Below are positions 1-6,549 of a stretch of DNA of 21,101 nucleotides, piece by piece. The DNA comes from Pseudomonadota bacterium (GTDB lineage: Bacteria; Pseudomonadota; Alphaproteobacteria; Rhizobiales; Devosiaceae), in contig JAEWCE010000119.1 in NCBI GenBank assembly GCA_023390785.1, positions 1 to 21,101 on the forward strand, in the 5' to 3' direction. Position numbers and translations under genes: made by a program. The notes beneath the pieces were generated by a model. The model did not search any database, had not been told where the DNA came from, and saw only the letters and a list, made by a program, of their open reading frames with translations. The stretch's first letter is position 1; each line of letters opens with the position of its first letter.

Positions 1-1471
1 GCGCAACGCCGCTCAGCCGCGGCAGCGGCGCGACCGGCACCTTGTCGACGCCCTCTATGCGCATGACCTCCTCGACGAGATCGGCCTTCTGCGTCACGTC
101 GGGACGCCACGACGGCACGGTGACCGTGAGCGTGGGGAAGGCGCCGGTGACGACAAAGCCGAGCCGGGTCAGCAGCTCGGCGATGCGCGGCGCCGGCAGG
201 TCGAGGCCGGTCAGGCGCTTCACCTCGCCCACCGGAAACTCGATAACGGTGCCGGGTGGCTCGACATGGCCGGCGACGACGATCTCGTGCGGCGTGCCGC
301 CACAGAGCGACAGGATCATCCTGGTTGCGAGCTCGAGGCCGGGCACCTGGCTGGTCGGATCGACGCCGCGCTCGAAGCGGTAACGGGCATCGGTGACGAT
401 GCCGAGCTTGCGGCCGGCCTGGGCGGTGACCATCGGGTCGAACCAGGCGCTCTCGACGAACACATTGACGGTGGCGTCGGTGGAGCTGGTGGGCTCGCCG
501 CCGATGATGCCGGCGATGCCGACGGCGCCGTTGGCGTCGGCGATCACGGGAATGGTCGGATCGAGCGCGTAGGTGCGACCGTCGAGCGCCAGCAGGCTCT
601 CGCCGGCACGCGCCATGCGGGCGTGTACCGGGCTCTTGAGCTTGTCCGCATCGAAGACGTGCAGCGGCCGGCCGCGGTCGTAGGTGATGTAGTTGGTGAT
701 ATCGACCAGCGCCGAGATCGGCCGGAGCCCGATGGCACGCAGCCGCTGCTGCAGCCAGTCGGGCGACGGACCATTCCTGACGCCCGAAATCAGCCGGCCT
801 GTGAACATGCGGCAGGCCTGCGGCTGGCCTTCTTCAAAACGTAGTTCTACTGTGATCGGACTGGCGCCGCCGGGCGATTGCTGCGGCACGATGGGGTCAT
901 CCTTGAGCGTGCCGATGCCGAAGGCGGCGAGATCGCGCGCGACGCCGCGCACGCTGGCGGCGTCGCCGCGGTTGGGCGTGATGGAGATGTCGAACACCAC
1001 GCCGCCGAGCCTGGCGTACTCGACATAGGGCATGCCGATGGGCGCATCGTCGGGCAGGACGATGATGCCCTCATGGTCGTCGCTGAGCTCGAGCTCCATG
1101 GCCGAGCAGAGCATGCCGTTGCTGGGCTGGCCGCGGATGACGACGCCGGCCTTGAGCTCGAAATCCTTGCCGGGGATCCAGGTGCCGGGGAACGCGAAGA
1201 CCGACTTCATGCCGGTCGTGGCATTGGGCGCGCCGCACACCACGTCGATCAGCGTGCCGGTGCCGGCATCGACCTTGCACAGCTTGAGGTGGTCGGAATT
1301 GGGGTGCGGGGTGGCCGACACGACCTTGGCGACGACGAAGGGCTTCAGCGCCTTGCCCTGATCCTCGATGCTTTCGACCTCGAGGCCGATCATGGTCAGC
1401 GCCTCGCCGATCTCGGTGGCGGTGGCAGTGGTCTCGAGGTGATCCTTGAGCCAGTCGAGGGTGAACTTCAT
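1..1471 (-). CDS. pheT: Phenylalanine--tRNA ligase beta subunit, partial (N-terminal ~490 residues)
   Basis: Beta subunit of the cytoplasmic alpha2-beta2 ligase that charges tRNA-Phe. The frame opens at ATG 1471 (MKFTLDWLKDHL) and is still open at base 1, so the C-terminal part, including the anticodon-binding region, lies outside the window. Visible in order: the N-terminal segment, the EMAP/tRNA-binding-like domain with PHPNSDHLKLCKVDAG near residues 56-71, the B3/B4 editing-domain region (GPSPDWLQQRL through YITYDRGRPLHVFDADKL), and a B5-type region near the left edge with SWRPDVTQKADLVEEVMRIEG. The start codon overlaps the stop of the upstream exonuclease gene as ATGA, so translation is probably coupled. 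About 490 residues are present, against roughly 800 for the usual family length. Family assignment is secure. The truncation is a window-edge effect, not a broken gene. Confidence 0.96.
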   Translation of the reverse strand, partial: MKFTLDWLKDHLETTATATEIGEALTMIGLEVESIEDQGKALKPFVVAKVVSATPHPNSDHLKLCKVDAGTGTLIDVVCGAPNATTGMKSVFAFPGTWIPGKDFELKAGVVIRGQPSNGMLCSAMELELSDDHEGIIVLPDDAPIGMPYVEYARLGGVVFDISITPNRGDAASVRGVARDLAAFGIGTLKDDPIVPQQSPGGASPITVELRFEEGQPQACRMFTGRLISGVRNGPSPDWLQQRLRAIGLRPISALVDITNYITYDRGRPLHVFDADKLKSPVHARMARAGESLLALDGRTYALDPTIPVIADANGAVGIAGIIGGEPTSSTDATVNVFVESAWFDPMVTAQAGRKLGIVTDARYRFERGVDPTSQVPGLELATRMILSLCGGTPHEIVVAGHVEPPGTVIEFPVGEVKRLTGLDLPAPRIAELLTRLGFVVTGAFPTLTVTVPSWRPDVTQKADLVEEVMRIEGVDKVPVAPLPRLSGVA

Positions 1472-2103
1472 CGATAGATACTTTCGGTCGCTTCGATCTT
1501 GGGCAGGCCGCCCGAGATCGCAAATAGTCGGGCGAGCACATTGGCGAAGCCGCGCGCGTCGTCGATGGCGCGGTGCGTGTGCGCGATGTTGCCGTACCAT
1601 TCGGGCGGTACGCGCTGCATGCCCCATTTGAGGTAGTCGGCGCCGCGCAGGGCACCCGCCATGGTGTACAGGCAGACGCCACCGCCGCGGAAGACCTGGC
1701 GCCCACCGGTGGGGTGGCCGAGCACGCGCACACCGACATAGGTTTGCAGATAGTGGTCCATCCACAGCCCGTCGAAGCTCATCGGCGCCGCGGCGAAGAC
1801 GTGCCAGCCCGGCAGGCCTTCGACCCAGTCGGCATAGCGCGGCATGACGATCTCGGGCGGCTCGGGATGCTCGGTGGCATGGCGCCAGGCCTCGGGCTGC
1901 GTCTTCCACCAGTCCATGGTCACCGGATGCGGCTGGCGATCAGAACGCGGTTCCAGTACGGCCTCGAATTCGTCGAGCACCGTGCCGGCCACGTCGCACG
2001 CCACCGAGGCAAAGCTCAGCATCGAGCTCTCGAGCGGCGACGGCCCGTCCGCCTCGATGTCGGTGACGACGAAAGTGGTGATATCGGTGGCGGGATCGGT
2101 CAC
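1468..2103 (-). CDS. DEDDh-family 3'-5' exonuclease (RNase T / DNA polymerase III epsilon-like)
   Basis: A 211-residue protein with an intact DEDDh exonuclease active site. Motif I is TDIEAD (Asp15, Glu17), motif II is SFDGLWMD (Asp111, with Asp116 nearby), and motif III is HRAIDD (His177, Asp182, His-x4-Asp spacing). The family removes nucleotides from 3' ends of DNA or RNA using two metal ions; which nucleic acid this one acts on cannot be told. The start is GTG at 2103, because an in-frame TAA lies immediately upstream, and the Shine-Dalgarno is weak. Its stop overlaps the pheT start (ATGA), and 59 bases separate it from the pheS stop, so it sits between the two subunit genes of one enzyme. 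That position suggests co-expression with translation genes but gives no direct function. Alternatives are an RNA-processing or DNA-proofreading nuclease. Confidence 0.88.
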   Translation of the reverse strand: MTDPATDITTFVVTDIEADGPSPLESSMLSFASVACDVAGTVLDEFEAVLEPRSDRQPHPVTMDWWKTQPEAWRHATEHPEPPEIVMPRYADWVEGLPGWHVFAAAPMSFDGLWMDHYLQTYVGVRVLGHPTGGRQVFRGGGVCLYTMAGALRGADYLKWGMQRVPPEWYGNIAHTHRAIDDARGFANVLARLFAISGGLPKIEATESIYR

Positions 2104-2162
2104 TTATCGTTTCCGTTGATGTTCGACCACTTTCCGAAGCTCGTCACTGGCGAGCCTATCGA

Positions 2163-3293
2163 TCAACTGCTCAGCCCCCCGAACAGCGTCGGCATGTCGA
2201 AGGCGCGGAAGCCGTAGTGGTCGAGCCAGCGCTTGTCGGCGTCGAAGAACGCCCGCAGGTCATTCATGCCGTATTTGAGCATGGCGAGGCGGTCGATCCC
2301 CATGCCCCAGGCAAAGCCCTGGTACACGTCGGGGTCGAGGCCGCAATTGCGCAGCACGTTGGGGTGCACCATGCCGCAGCCCAGGATCTCGAGCCAGTCG
2401 TTGCCCTCGCCGATTTTCACCTCGGCGCCGGAGCGGTCGCAGCCGACATCGACCTCCATCGAAGGCTCGGTGAAGGGGAAGAAGCTCGGGCGGAAGCGCA
2501 GCGTGACGTTGGGCACTTCGAAGAAGGCCTTGAGGAATTCCTCCAGCACCCAGCGCAATTGGCCGATATGCGAGCTCTTGTCGATCACCAGCCCCTCGAC
2601 CTGATGGAACATCGGGGTATGGGTCTGATCGCTGTCGTGCCGGTAGGTGCGGCCGGGCATGACGACGCGGATCGGCGGCTCCATCGGTGGGGTGAGGTAG
2701 GGCGCCGCCGGTTTCTCGTTGGACTGCTTCATCACCCGGATCTGCACCGGCGAAGTGTGGGTGCGCAGCACCTTGCGCACGCCGTCGGGGCCCGGCTCAA
2801 GGAAGAAGGTATCGTGCATCTCGCGGGCCGGATGCCCTTCGGGGAAATTGAGCGCGGTGAAATTGTACCAGTCGGTTTCGATGTCGGGGCCTTCGGCGAT
2901 CCTGAAACCCATGTCGGAGAAGATGGCGGTGATCTCGTCCCATACCTGGCTGATCGGGTGGATACGGCCCTGAGCGGTGGGCGCGGGGCGGAGCGGCAGG
3001 GTGACGTCGAGGCGCTCGGCCTCGAGGCGGGCATTGAGGGCGGCGGCGCTCAGGGCGGCGCCCTTGTGCTCGATGGCCGTGGCGATTTCGGCCTTGAGGC
3101 CATTGATCAGCGGGCCGGCGCTCCGGCGCTCCTCCGGCGGCATGGTGCCGAGCGTTGCCAGCAGGGCCGAGACCGAACCCTTCTTGCCCAGCGCTGCGAC
3201 GCGCACCGCCTCGAGCGCGCCGGCATCGGCAGCGGCGGCGATGGCGGCGGTGAGGTCGGTGCGCAGGCGGGCAATGTCGTCGGTGAGGCTCAT
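2163..3293 (-). CDS. pheS: Phenylalanine--tRNA ligase alpha subunit
   Basis: Catalytic subunit of the class II phenylalanyl-tRNA synthetase, 376 residues, slightly long for the family. An N-terminal helical region (residues 1-100) precedes the aminoacylation domain. Class II motif 2 is seen in GRTYRHDSDQTHTPMFHQVEG, and motif 3 in GFAWGMGIDRLAMLKYG near the C terminus. The phenylalanine-pocket region RFRPSFFPFTEPSMEVDV is intact. The start is ATG 3293, giving MSLTDDIARLRTDL, typical of the family. Downstream comes the exonuclease gene and then pheT, on the same strand. An intrinsic terminator hairpin lies about 22 bases upstream of the start codon, so expression from the rplT side is probably limited or attenuated. 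The assignment is secure. Confidence 0.97.
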   Translation of the reverse strand: MSLTDDIARLRTDLTAAIAAAADAGALEAVRVAALGKKGSVSALLATLGTMPPEERRSAGPLINGLKAEIATAIEHKGAALSAAALNARLEAERLDVTLPLRPAPTAQGRIHPISQVWDEITAIFSDMGFRIAEGPDIETDWYNFTALNFPEGHPAREMHDTFFLEPGPDGVRKVLRTHTSPVQIRVMKQSNEKPAAPYLTPPMEPPIRVVMPGRTYRHDSDQTHTPMFHQVEGLVIDKSSHIGQLRWVLEEFLKAFFEVPNVTLRFRPSFFPFTEPSMEVDVGCDRSGAEVKIGEGNDWLEILGCGMVHPNVLRNCGLDPDVYQGFAWGMGIDRLAMLKYGMNDLRAFFDADKRWLDHYGFRAFDMPTLFGGLSS

Positions 3294-3315
3294 GTGAGAT
3301 ATCCAGTTCGGCGGG

Positions 3316-3362
3316 CAAACAAAAAGCCCCGCGCCATCCCCGTTGGGGGCGGCGCAAGGCTT
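3316..3362 (-). terminator. Intrinsic terminator between rplT and pheS (possible attenuator)
   Basis: Read on the minus strand, AAGCC (3358-3362) pairs with GGCTT (3324-3328), GCGCC with GGCGC, and CCCC with GGGG, around a short loop. The three-block stem runs straight into TTTTTGTTTG (3316-3325). This is the layout of a Rho-independent terminator. It lies in the 108-base gap after rplT and ends about 22 bases before the pheS ATG. I saw no convincing competing antiterminator arm or Phe-rich leader peptide, so attenuation is an inference only. Confidence 0.78.
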
Positions 3363-3401
3363 AGCTTGAGGCCTCGGAAAAGGCTAGCGCGGCGGCTTCT
3401 A

Positions 3402-3800
3402 TTACGCCACGCGCGCGGCGGTGGTCTTCTCGATCTCGCCGAGATAACCGAGCGCCTTCTTGGACTGGGCGACCAGCGCCTCGAAGGCCTTGGGCTCGGT
3501 GATGGCGATGTCGGACAGGACCTTGCGGTCGACCGCGATCTCAGCCTTCACGAGGCCGTCGATAAATCGGCCGTAGGTCAGCCCGTGCTGGCGCACGGCG
3601 GCGTTGATGCGCTGGATCCAAAGAGCGCGGAAATTGCGCTTCTTGGCGCGGCGGTCGCGATAGGCGTACTGGCCGGCCTTGTCGACCGCCGCCTTGGCGA
3701 CGGTGATCGAGGATTTGCGGCGGCCGTAATAGCCCTCGGCGGCCTTGAGGACTTTCTTGTGGCGGGCGTGAGCGGTTACGCCGCGTTTGACTCGGGACAT
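3402..3800 (-). CDS. rplT: Large-subunit ribosomal protein bL20
   Basis: A 132-residue basic protein, close to the family length of 115-135. The N terminus MSRVKRGVTAHARHKKVLK and the conserved YGRRKSSITVAKAAVDKAGQYAYRDRRAKKRNFRALWIQRINAA block identify L20 without ambiguity. L20 binds 23S rRNA early in 50S assembly, and in several bacteria it represses its own operon by binding the leader RNA. The start at ATG 3800 lies 12 bases downstream of the rpmI stop, so the two genes are co-transcribed. A terminator follows before pheS. The C-terminal tail after KKALGYLGEIEKTTAARVA ends normally. Confidence 0.97.
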   Translation of the reverse strand: MSRVKRGVTAHARHKKVLKAAEGYYGRRKSSITVAKAAVDKAGQYAYRDRRAKKRNFRALWIQRINAAVRQHGLTYGRFIDGLVKAEIAVDRKVLSDIAITEPKAFEALVAQSKKALGYLGEIEKTTAARVA

Positions 3801-3812
3801 CTCAGCTCTCCT

Positions 3813-4013
3813 TTAGCGCGCGTACGGCATGTACCATTTCACCAGGCCCTCATCCCCCTTCTTGAGGATCTTGGTGCCACGGTGACGGCGGATGTAGTCG
3901 GCATTGTGCGAGGAGAGGCGGTGGCGCTTGCCCGCGACACCGGCCTTCACGCGGCCAGACGCGGTCATCTTGAAGCGCTTTTTGGCGCCCGACTTGGTCT
4001 TCATCTTTGGCAT
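3813..4013 (-). CDS. rpmI: Large-subunit ribosomal protein bL35
   Basis: A 66-residue basic protein of standard L35 length. The recognisable segments are the N terminus MPKMKTKSGAKKRFKMTASG, then the KRHRLSSHN block, and the C-terminal KGDEGLVKWYMPYAR. It is a component of the 50S subunit. The ATG at 4013 is the family start. rplT follows after 12 bases. Upstream lies a 118-base gap carrying a promoter candidate and then the marR-type gene, so rpmI-rplT can be transcribed without infC. L20 feedback on an rpmI leader is known in enterobacteria; I could not verify the required pseudoknot here. Confidence 0.96.
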   Translation of the reverse strand: MPKMKTKSGAKKRFKMTASGRVKAGVAGKRHRLSSHNADYIRRHRGTKILKKGDEGLVKWYMPYAR

Positions 4014-4099
4014 TTTGCTACCCGTTTGCGCCCGAAGGCGGTGGCATTCTGGATCGCCACGGCATGCCTTTCGGCCGGGCGGTCCGGTTGGAAGCGGCG

Positions 4100-4128
4100 T
4101 CTATAGAAGGTGGGCGCGACAAGCGCAA
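4100..4128 (-). promoter_or_regulatory. Candidate sigma70 promoter for rpmI-rplT
   Basis: On the minus strand TTGCGC (4123-4128) is followed, after exactly 17 bases, by TATAGA (4100-4105). This predicts transcription starting near 4093 and a leader of about 80 bases before rpmI. The -10 matches 4 of 6 consensus bases and the -35 matches its TTG core. Its position in the gap between the marR-type gene and rpmI supports it. This is a visual match only. Confidence 0.42.
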
Positions 4129-4131
4129 GCC

Positions 4132-4557
4132 TCAGGCGGTCTTGAGCGACGAAATGACTTCGCCCAGCCGGTCGATGAGGTGCGCGCCTTCGGTGCGGCT
4201 CAACTCGCCGAGCGCCGCCTGGTTGACCTCGGCGGTGATGCGGGCAGCCTCCGGCACGACGGCACGCGCCTTGTCAGTGAGGTAGAGGCCCTGCGCCCTG
4301 CCGGCCAGCTGGCGGCGGCTGATCCAGCCGTCGGCCTCGAGGCCATTGAGGGTGCGGGCGACCCCGGGCTGCTCGACGTCGAGCCGCTCGACCAGCTGCT
4401 TTTGCGTCAGCCCCTCGGCGCGGCCGATCTCGATCAGCGCCGCCGCCTGCGCCGGTTGCACGCCGAGCGGCGCCAGCGCCTCGCGCAGCCGGTTGGCCAG
4501 CAGCCGCGCCAGCTGCGCGGCGTGAAAGCCAATGGTCTCGCGCTGATCAAAGCTCAT
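4132..4557 (-). CDS. MarR-family transcriptional regulator
   Basis: A 141-residue winged-helix protein of normal MarR length. The N-terminal dimerisation helix (FHAAQLARLLANRLREAL) leads to the helix-turn-helix (AAALIEIGRAEGLTQKQLVERLDVEQPGVARTLNGLEADGWI, about residues 38-80), the wing (RRQLAGRAQGLYLT) and a C-terminal dimer helix. Such proteins usually bind a palindrome as a dimer and release it on binding a small ligand; the ligand is unknown. No obvious Shine-Dalgarno precedes ATG 4557. A GTTA-TG-TAAC palindrome lies 5 bases upstream of the start, compatible with autoregulation and a leaderless or near-leaderless message. It lies between infC and rpmI on the same strand, an unusual place for a regulator of this kind. 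Confidence 0.9.
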   Translation of the reverse strand: MSFDQRETIGFHAAQLARLLANRLREALAPLGVQPAQAAALIEIGRAEGLTQKQLVERLDVEQPGVARTLNGLEADGWISRRQLAGRAQGLYLTDKARAVVPEAARITAEVNQAALGELSRTEGAHLIDRLGEVISSLKTA

Positions 4558-4562
4558 AAGGC

Positions 4563-4572
4563 GTTATGTAAC
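4563..4572. promoter_or_regulatory. Palindrome at the marR-type gene start (candidate operator)
   Basis: GTTATGTAAC is a 10-bp inverted repeat (GTTA-TG-TAAC) ending 5 bases before the regulator's ATG. MarR dimers commonly bind AT-rich palindromes overlapping their own promoter. The site is short, and no good -35 could be found for it. Confidence 0.3.
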
Positions 4573-4579
4573 TGATTTG

Positions 4580-4619
4580 GCCCAGCCGGCCTAGAGCCGG
4601 CGGGACCTCGCCGGTGGGC
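4580..4619. other. Large GC-rich imperfect inverted repeat upstream of the marR-type gene
   Basis: GCCCA-G-CCGGC (4580-4590) can pair with GCCGG-T-GGGC (4610-4619), and GCCGGC is repeated inside the loop. The structure occupies the infC-to-marR gap. It has no T tract, so it may be a second read-through barrier or simply GC-rich spacer. Confidence 0.3.
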
Positions 4620-4773
4620 TGTGAACAACGGGTCCGGGCGGGATCGCCGGATTCCGCCCGGACAAGGCTCAGGTGAAGCAATCAGACAGCCGGCGGAATC
4701 GCGGTCGTCGGATCATCGATCCGCTGACCGCCAACAACTAGGCGAGACACCGGCGCCCGTTTTCCGGTCGCCC

Positions 4774-4804
4774 AAAACACGAAGGGCGGCCCGATGCCGC
4801 CCTT
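4774..4804 (-). terminator. Rho-independent-like terminator after infC
   Basis: A perfect 9-bp inverted repeat (AAGGGCGGC at 4782-4790, GCCGCCCTT at 4796-4804) with a 5-base loop lies 24 bases beyond the infC stop. On the minus strand it is followed by CGTGTTTT. The T run is short and interrupted, so termination may be partial. It would separate infC from the marR-type gene. Confidence 0.65.
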
Positions 4805-4827
4805 TCTGCATTCTCTTCGAGCGCCGC

Positions 4828-5364
4828 TTACTTGGGCGCCAATACCATGACCATCTGGCGACCTTCCGACCGGGGGGCCGACTCGACCTTGGCCTTGGCC
4901 TCCATCTCCTGCTGCACCTTGACCAGCAGCTCCATGCCGATGTCCTGGTGCGCCATCTCGCGGCCGCGGAAGCGCATGGTCACCTTCACCCGGTCGCCGT
5001 CCTCGAGGAAGCGCGACACCGCCTTCATCTTGGTGTCGTAGTCGTGGGTGTCGATGTTGGGACGAAGCTGGATTTCCTTGACCTCGATCACCTTCTGCTT
5101 CTTGCGCGCCTCGGCCGCCTTCTTCTGGGCAGCATATTTGAAGCGTCCAAGATCGAGCATCTTGGCGACCGGCGGATTGGAATTTCCGGCGATGATGACG
5201 AGGTCAAGACCCAGTTCCTGGGCCTGGGCCAGCGCGTCGCGGGTCCGCACCGCGCCTTTGTTGACGCCTTCGGCGTCGATGAGCTGGACTTCGGGAGACT
5301 GGATATCCTCGTTGCTCAGCGGCCCATCTTTCTGGGGCGCAACGGGTCTCATGGGTCGGCGAAT
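4828..5364 (-). CDS. infC: Translation initiation factor IF-3 with non-canonical AUU start
   Basis: A 178-residue IF-3, the usual length. The N domain (RPMRPVAPQKDGPLSNEDI through GLDLVIIAGNSNPPVAKMLDLGRFKY), the lysine-rich linker (KKAAEARKKQK) and the C domain (LRPNIDTHDYDTKMKAV through RFRGREMAHQDIG) are intact. IF-3 binds the 30S subunit and rejects incorrect start codons. I chose ATT at 5364, giving (I/M)RRPMRPVAPQ, because AAGGA (5374-5378) lies 9 bases upstream of it, and rhizobial IF-3 proteins start with a similar RRP. The first in-frame ATG (5352) is 21 bases from that Shine-Dalgarno and would drop four residues. A rare AUU start is the known basis of infC self-control in E. coli. 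Upstream TTGACA (5469-5474) and TTGACT (5437-5442) are possible -35 boxes, but no convincing -10 accompanies them. Confidence 0.94.
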   Translation of the reverse strand: MRRPMRPVAPQKDGPLSNEDIQSPEVQLIDAEGVNKGAVRTRDALAQAQELGLDLVIIAGNSNPPVAKMLDLGRFKYAAQKKAAEARKKQKVIEVKEIQLRPNIDTHDYDTKMKAVSRFLEDGDRVKVTMRFRGREMAHQDIGMELLVKVQQEMEAKAKVESAPRSEGRQMVMVLAPK

Positions 5365-5373
5365 GGCAGAGAA

Positions 5374-5378
5374 TCCTT
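5374..5378 (-). promoter_or_regulatory. Ribosome binding site deciding the infC AUU start
   Basis: On the minus strand AAGGA (within AGAAGGATTC) is spaced 9 bases from ATT 5364 but 21 bases from the first ATG. This favours the non-canonical start codon. No other purine-rich site is positioned for the ATG. Confidence 0.75.
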
Positions 5379-5508
5379 CTGCAGTTGAACGGAGTGCCAA
5401 GGGAAGCGGCGCTAAAATCGTTATTCGCACGCCATAAGTCAATCGGCTGGACAGCGCGGGAACGGAAATGTCAAAGCCTGTGGCGGAGTTGCGCGGGGTA
5501 CCACGACA

Positions 5509-6264
5509 TTGACCGAGACGATTCTCGTGGGCGACAGGCCGATCGCCGTGGAGCGCCGGGGCGGCCGGGCGCCGGGCCTGTTCTGGCTGTCAGGCTTCCG
5601 CTCGGACATGACCGGCGCCAAGGCCAGCGCGGTCGATGCGTTCGGGGCCAGCCACGGGCTTGCCGTCACCCGCTTCGACTATTCCGGGCACGGCCGGTCG
5701 GGCGGCGACTTCAACGAAGGGACGATCAGCCGCTGGCTGGAGGAGGCCGAGGCGGTGTTCGCCACGACCCGCGGGCCGCAGATCGTCGTCGGCTCGTCGA
5801 TGGGCGGCTACCTGGCGCTGCTGCTCAACCGGGCGCATCGGGCCGCCGGCGAGTCGCGCATCCATGGGCTGGTGCTGATCGCCCCGGCGGTCGACATGAC
5901 CGAATTGATGCTGGCGCAGATGCCGAAGAAATATCGCAGGCTGCTCGACAAGCAGGGCTTCGTCGACACGCCGTCGGACTATTCGGACGTGCCCTACCGC
6001 ATCAACGGGACGCTGATCGAGGACGGCAGGACGCATTTGATGTTCGGGCACGCGATCGAGACCGGCTGCCATGTGACGATCCTGCAGGGCGCGCGCGACA
6101 AGGACGTGCCGCGCGAGCATTCGGCCAGGCTGGTGCAGCATATCGTCATCGACCCCGTGAGCTTCATCGTGGTCCCCGACGGCGACCACCGCCTCAGCCG
6201 TCCCGAGGATCTGGCGCTGCTCGAGCGCGCCATCGAGCAGACGATCACCGAACGCGGGATGTGA
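5509..6264 (+). CDS. ABHD10-like alpha/beta hydrolase
   Basis: A 251-residue alpha/beta hydrolase. The nucleophile elbow is VGSSMGG (Ser97), the acid is Asp197 in GARDKDVP, and the catalytic His is 227 in DGDHRLS. The segments GLFWLSGFRSDMTGAKA and RFDYSGHGRSGG resemble mammalian ABHD10, a mitochondrial thioesterase / acyl-glucuronide esterase, more than generic hydrolases. That resemblance is from memory of the family, and the substrate here is unknown. No signal peptide is visible, so it is probably cytoplasmic. The start is TTG 5509 (MTETILVGDRPIAVERRG) with only a weak Shine-Dalgarno; GTG 5527 is a shorter alternative. It diverges from infC across 144 bases. A GC hairpin follows about 40 bases after the stop. 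Confidence 0.88.
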   Translation: MTETILVGDRPIAVERRGGRAPGLFWLSGFRSDMTGAKASAVDAFGASHGLAVTRFDYSGHGRSGGDFNEGTISRWLEEAEAVFATTRGPQIVVGSSMGGYLALLLNRAHRAAGESRIHGLVLIAPAVDMTELMLAQMPKKYRRLLDKQGFVDTPSDYSDVPYRINGTLIEDGRTHLMFGHAIETGCHVTILQGARDKDVPREHSARLVQHIVIDPVSFIVVPDGDHRLSRPEDLALLERAIEQTITERGM

Positions 6265-6307
6265 CGCGTCGGGGCAGGATGCTGGGGCTGGTGAGGGGTG
6301 ACGTGGG

Positions 6308-6323
6308 CCCCGCTTGCGCGGGG
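6308..6323. terminator. GC hairpin downstream of the hydrolase gene
   Basis: CCCCGC-TTGC-GCGGGG is a perfect 6-bp stem with a 4-base loop, 43 bases after the hydrolase stop. There is no T tract. It may be a terminator stem or a copy of a short interspersed palindrome; a genome-wide count would decide. Confidence 0.4.
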
Positions 6324-6387
6324 ACACCTTATGGGGGCGCCAAAGTGCGGAACGTTGCGGCCCGGAGTTGTACGTAACAACGACCGG

Positions 6388-6406
6388 CTGCCGGTGAGTC
6401 CGGCAG
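6388..6406. other. 7-bp perfect inverted repeat in the 6265-6549 gap
   Basis: CTGCCGG and CCGGCAG flank TGAGT. There is no adjacent T tract. It is one of four dyads in this 285-base gap, which otherwise holds no supported gene. Confidence 0.35.
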
Positions 6407-6473
6407 AGTCTTCGCGGGAGGCCTGCGCGGCGCCGGGAAGCCGGAGATTCTAGAAATCGATTCTTTCGCTTGC

Positions 6474-6517
6474 CACGTCCTTCGAGACGTGCCTTAAATA
6501 TTAATGTTTACTTAAGG
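6474..6517. promoter_or_regulatory. Two abutting dyads in an AT-rich promoter island
   Basis: CACGTC-N6-GACGTG (6474-6491) is directly followed by CCTTAA-N14-TTAAGG (6492-6517). Both arms are perfect in each. The second dyad is strikingly AT-rich in GC-rich surroundings. A TTGCCA (6470-6475) with TTAAAT (6494-6499) 18 bases on is a possible promoter. The secreted-protein GTG follows at 6550. This looks like an operator region, but the protein that binds it is unknown. Confidence 0.45.
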
Positions 6518-6549
6518 ACATATACGGCCGGCTTTTTCAGGGGGCGTCC

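Noticed and set aside
1..1471. pheT as a truncated pseudogene.
   Set aside because: The frame is open and motif-complete up to the window edge, so it is cut by the window rather than broken.
2217..4106. A 629-codon plus-strand frame opposite pheS, rplT and rpmI.
   Set aside because: The minus strand carries three certain genes; this frame has no domain and is an antisense artefact.
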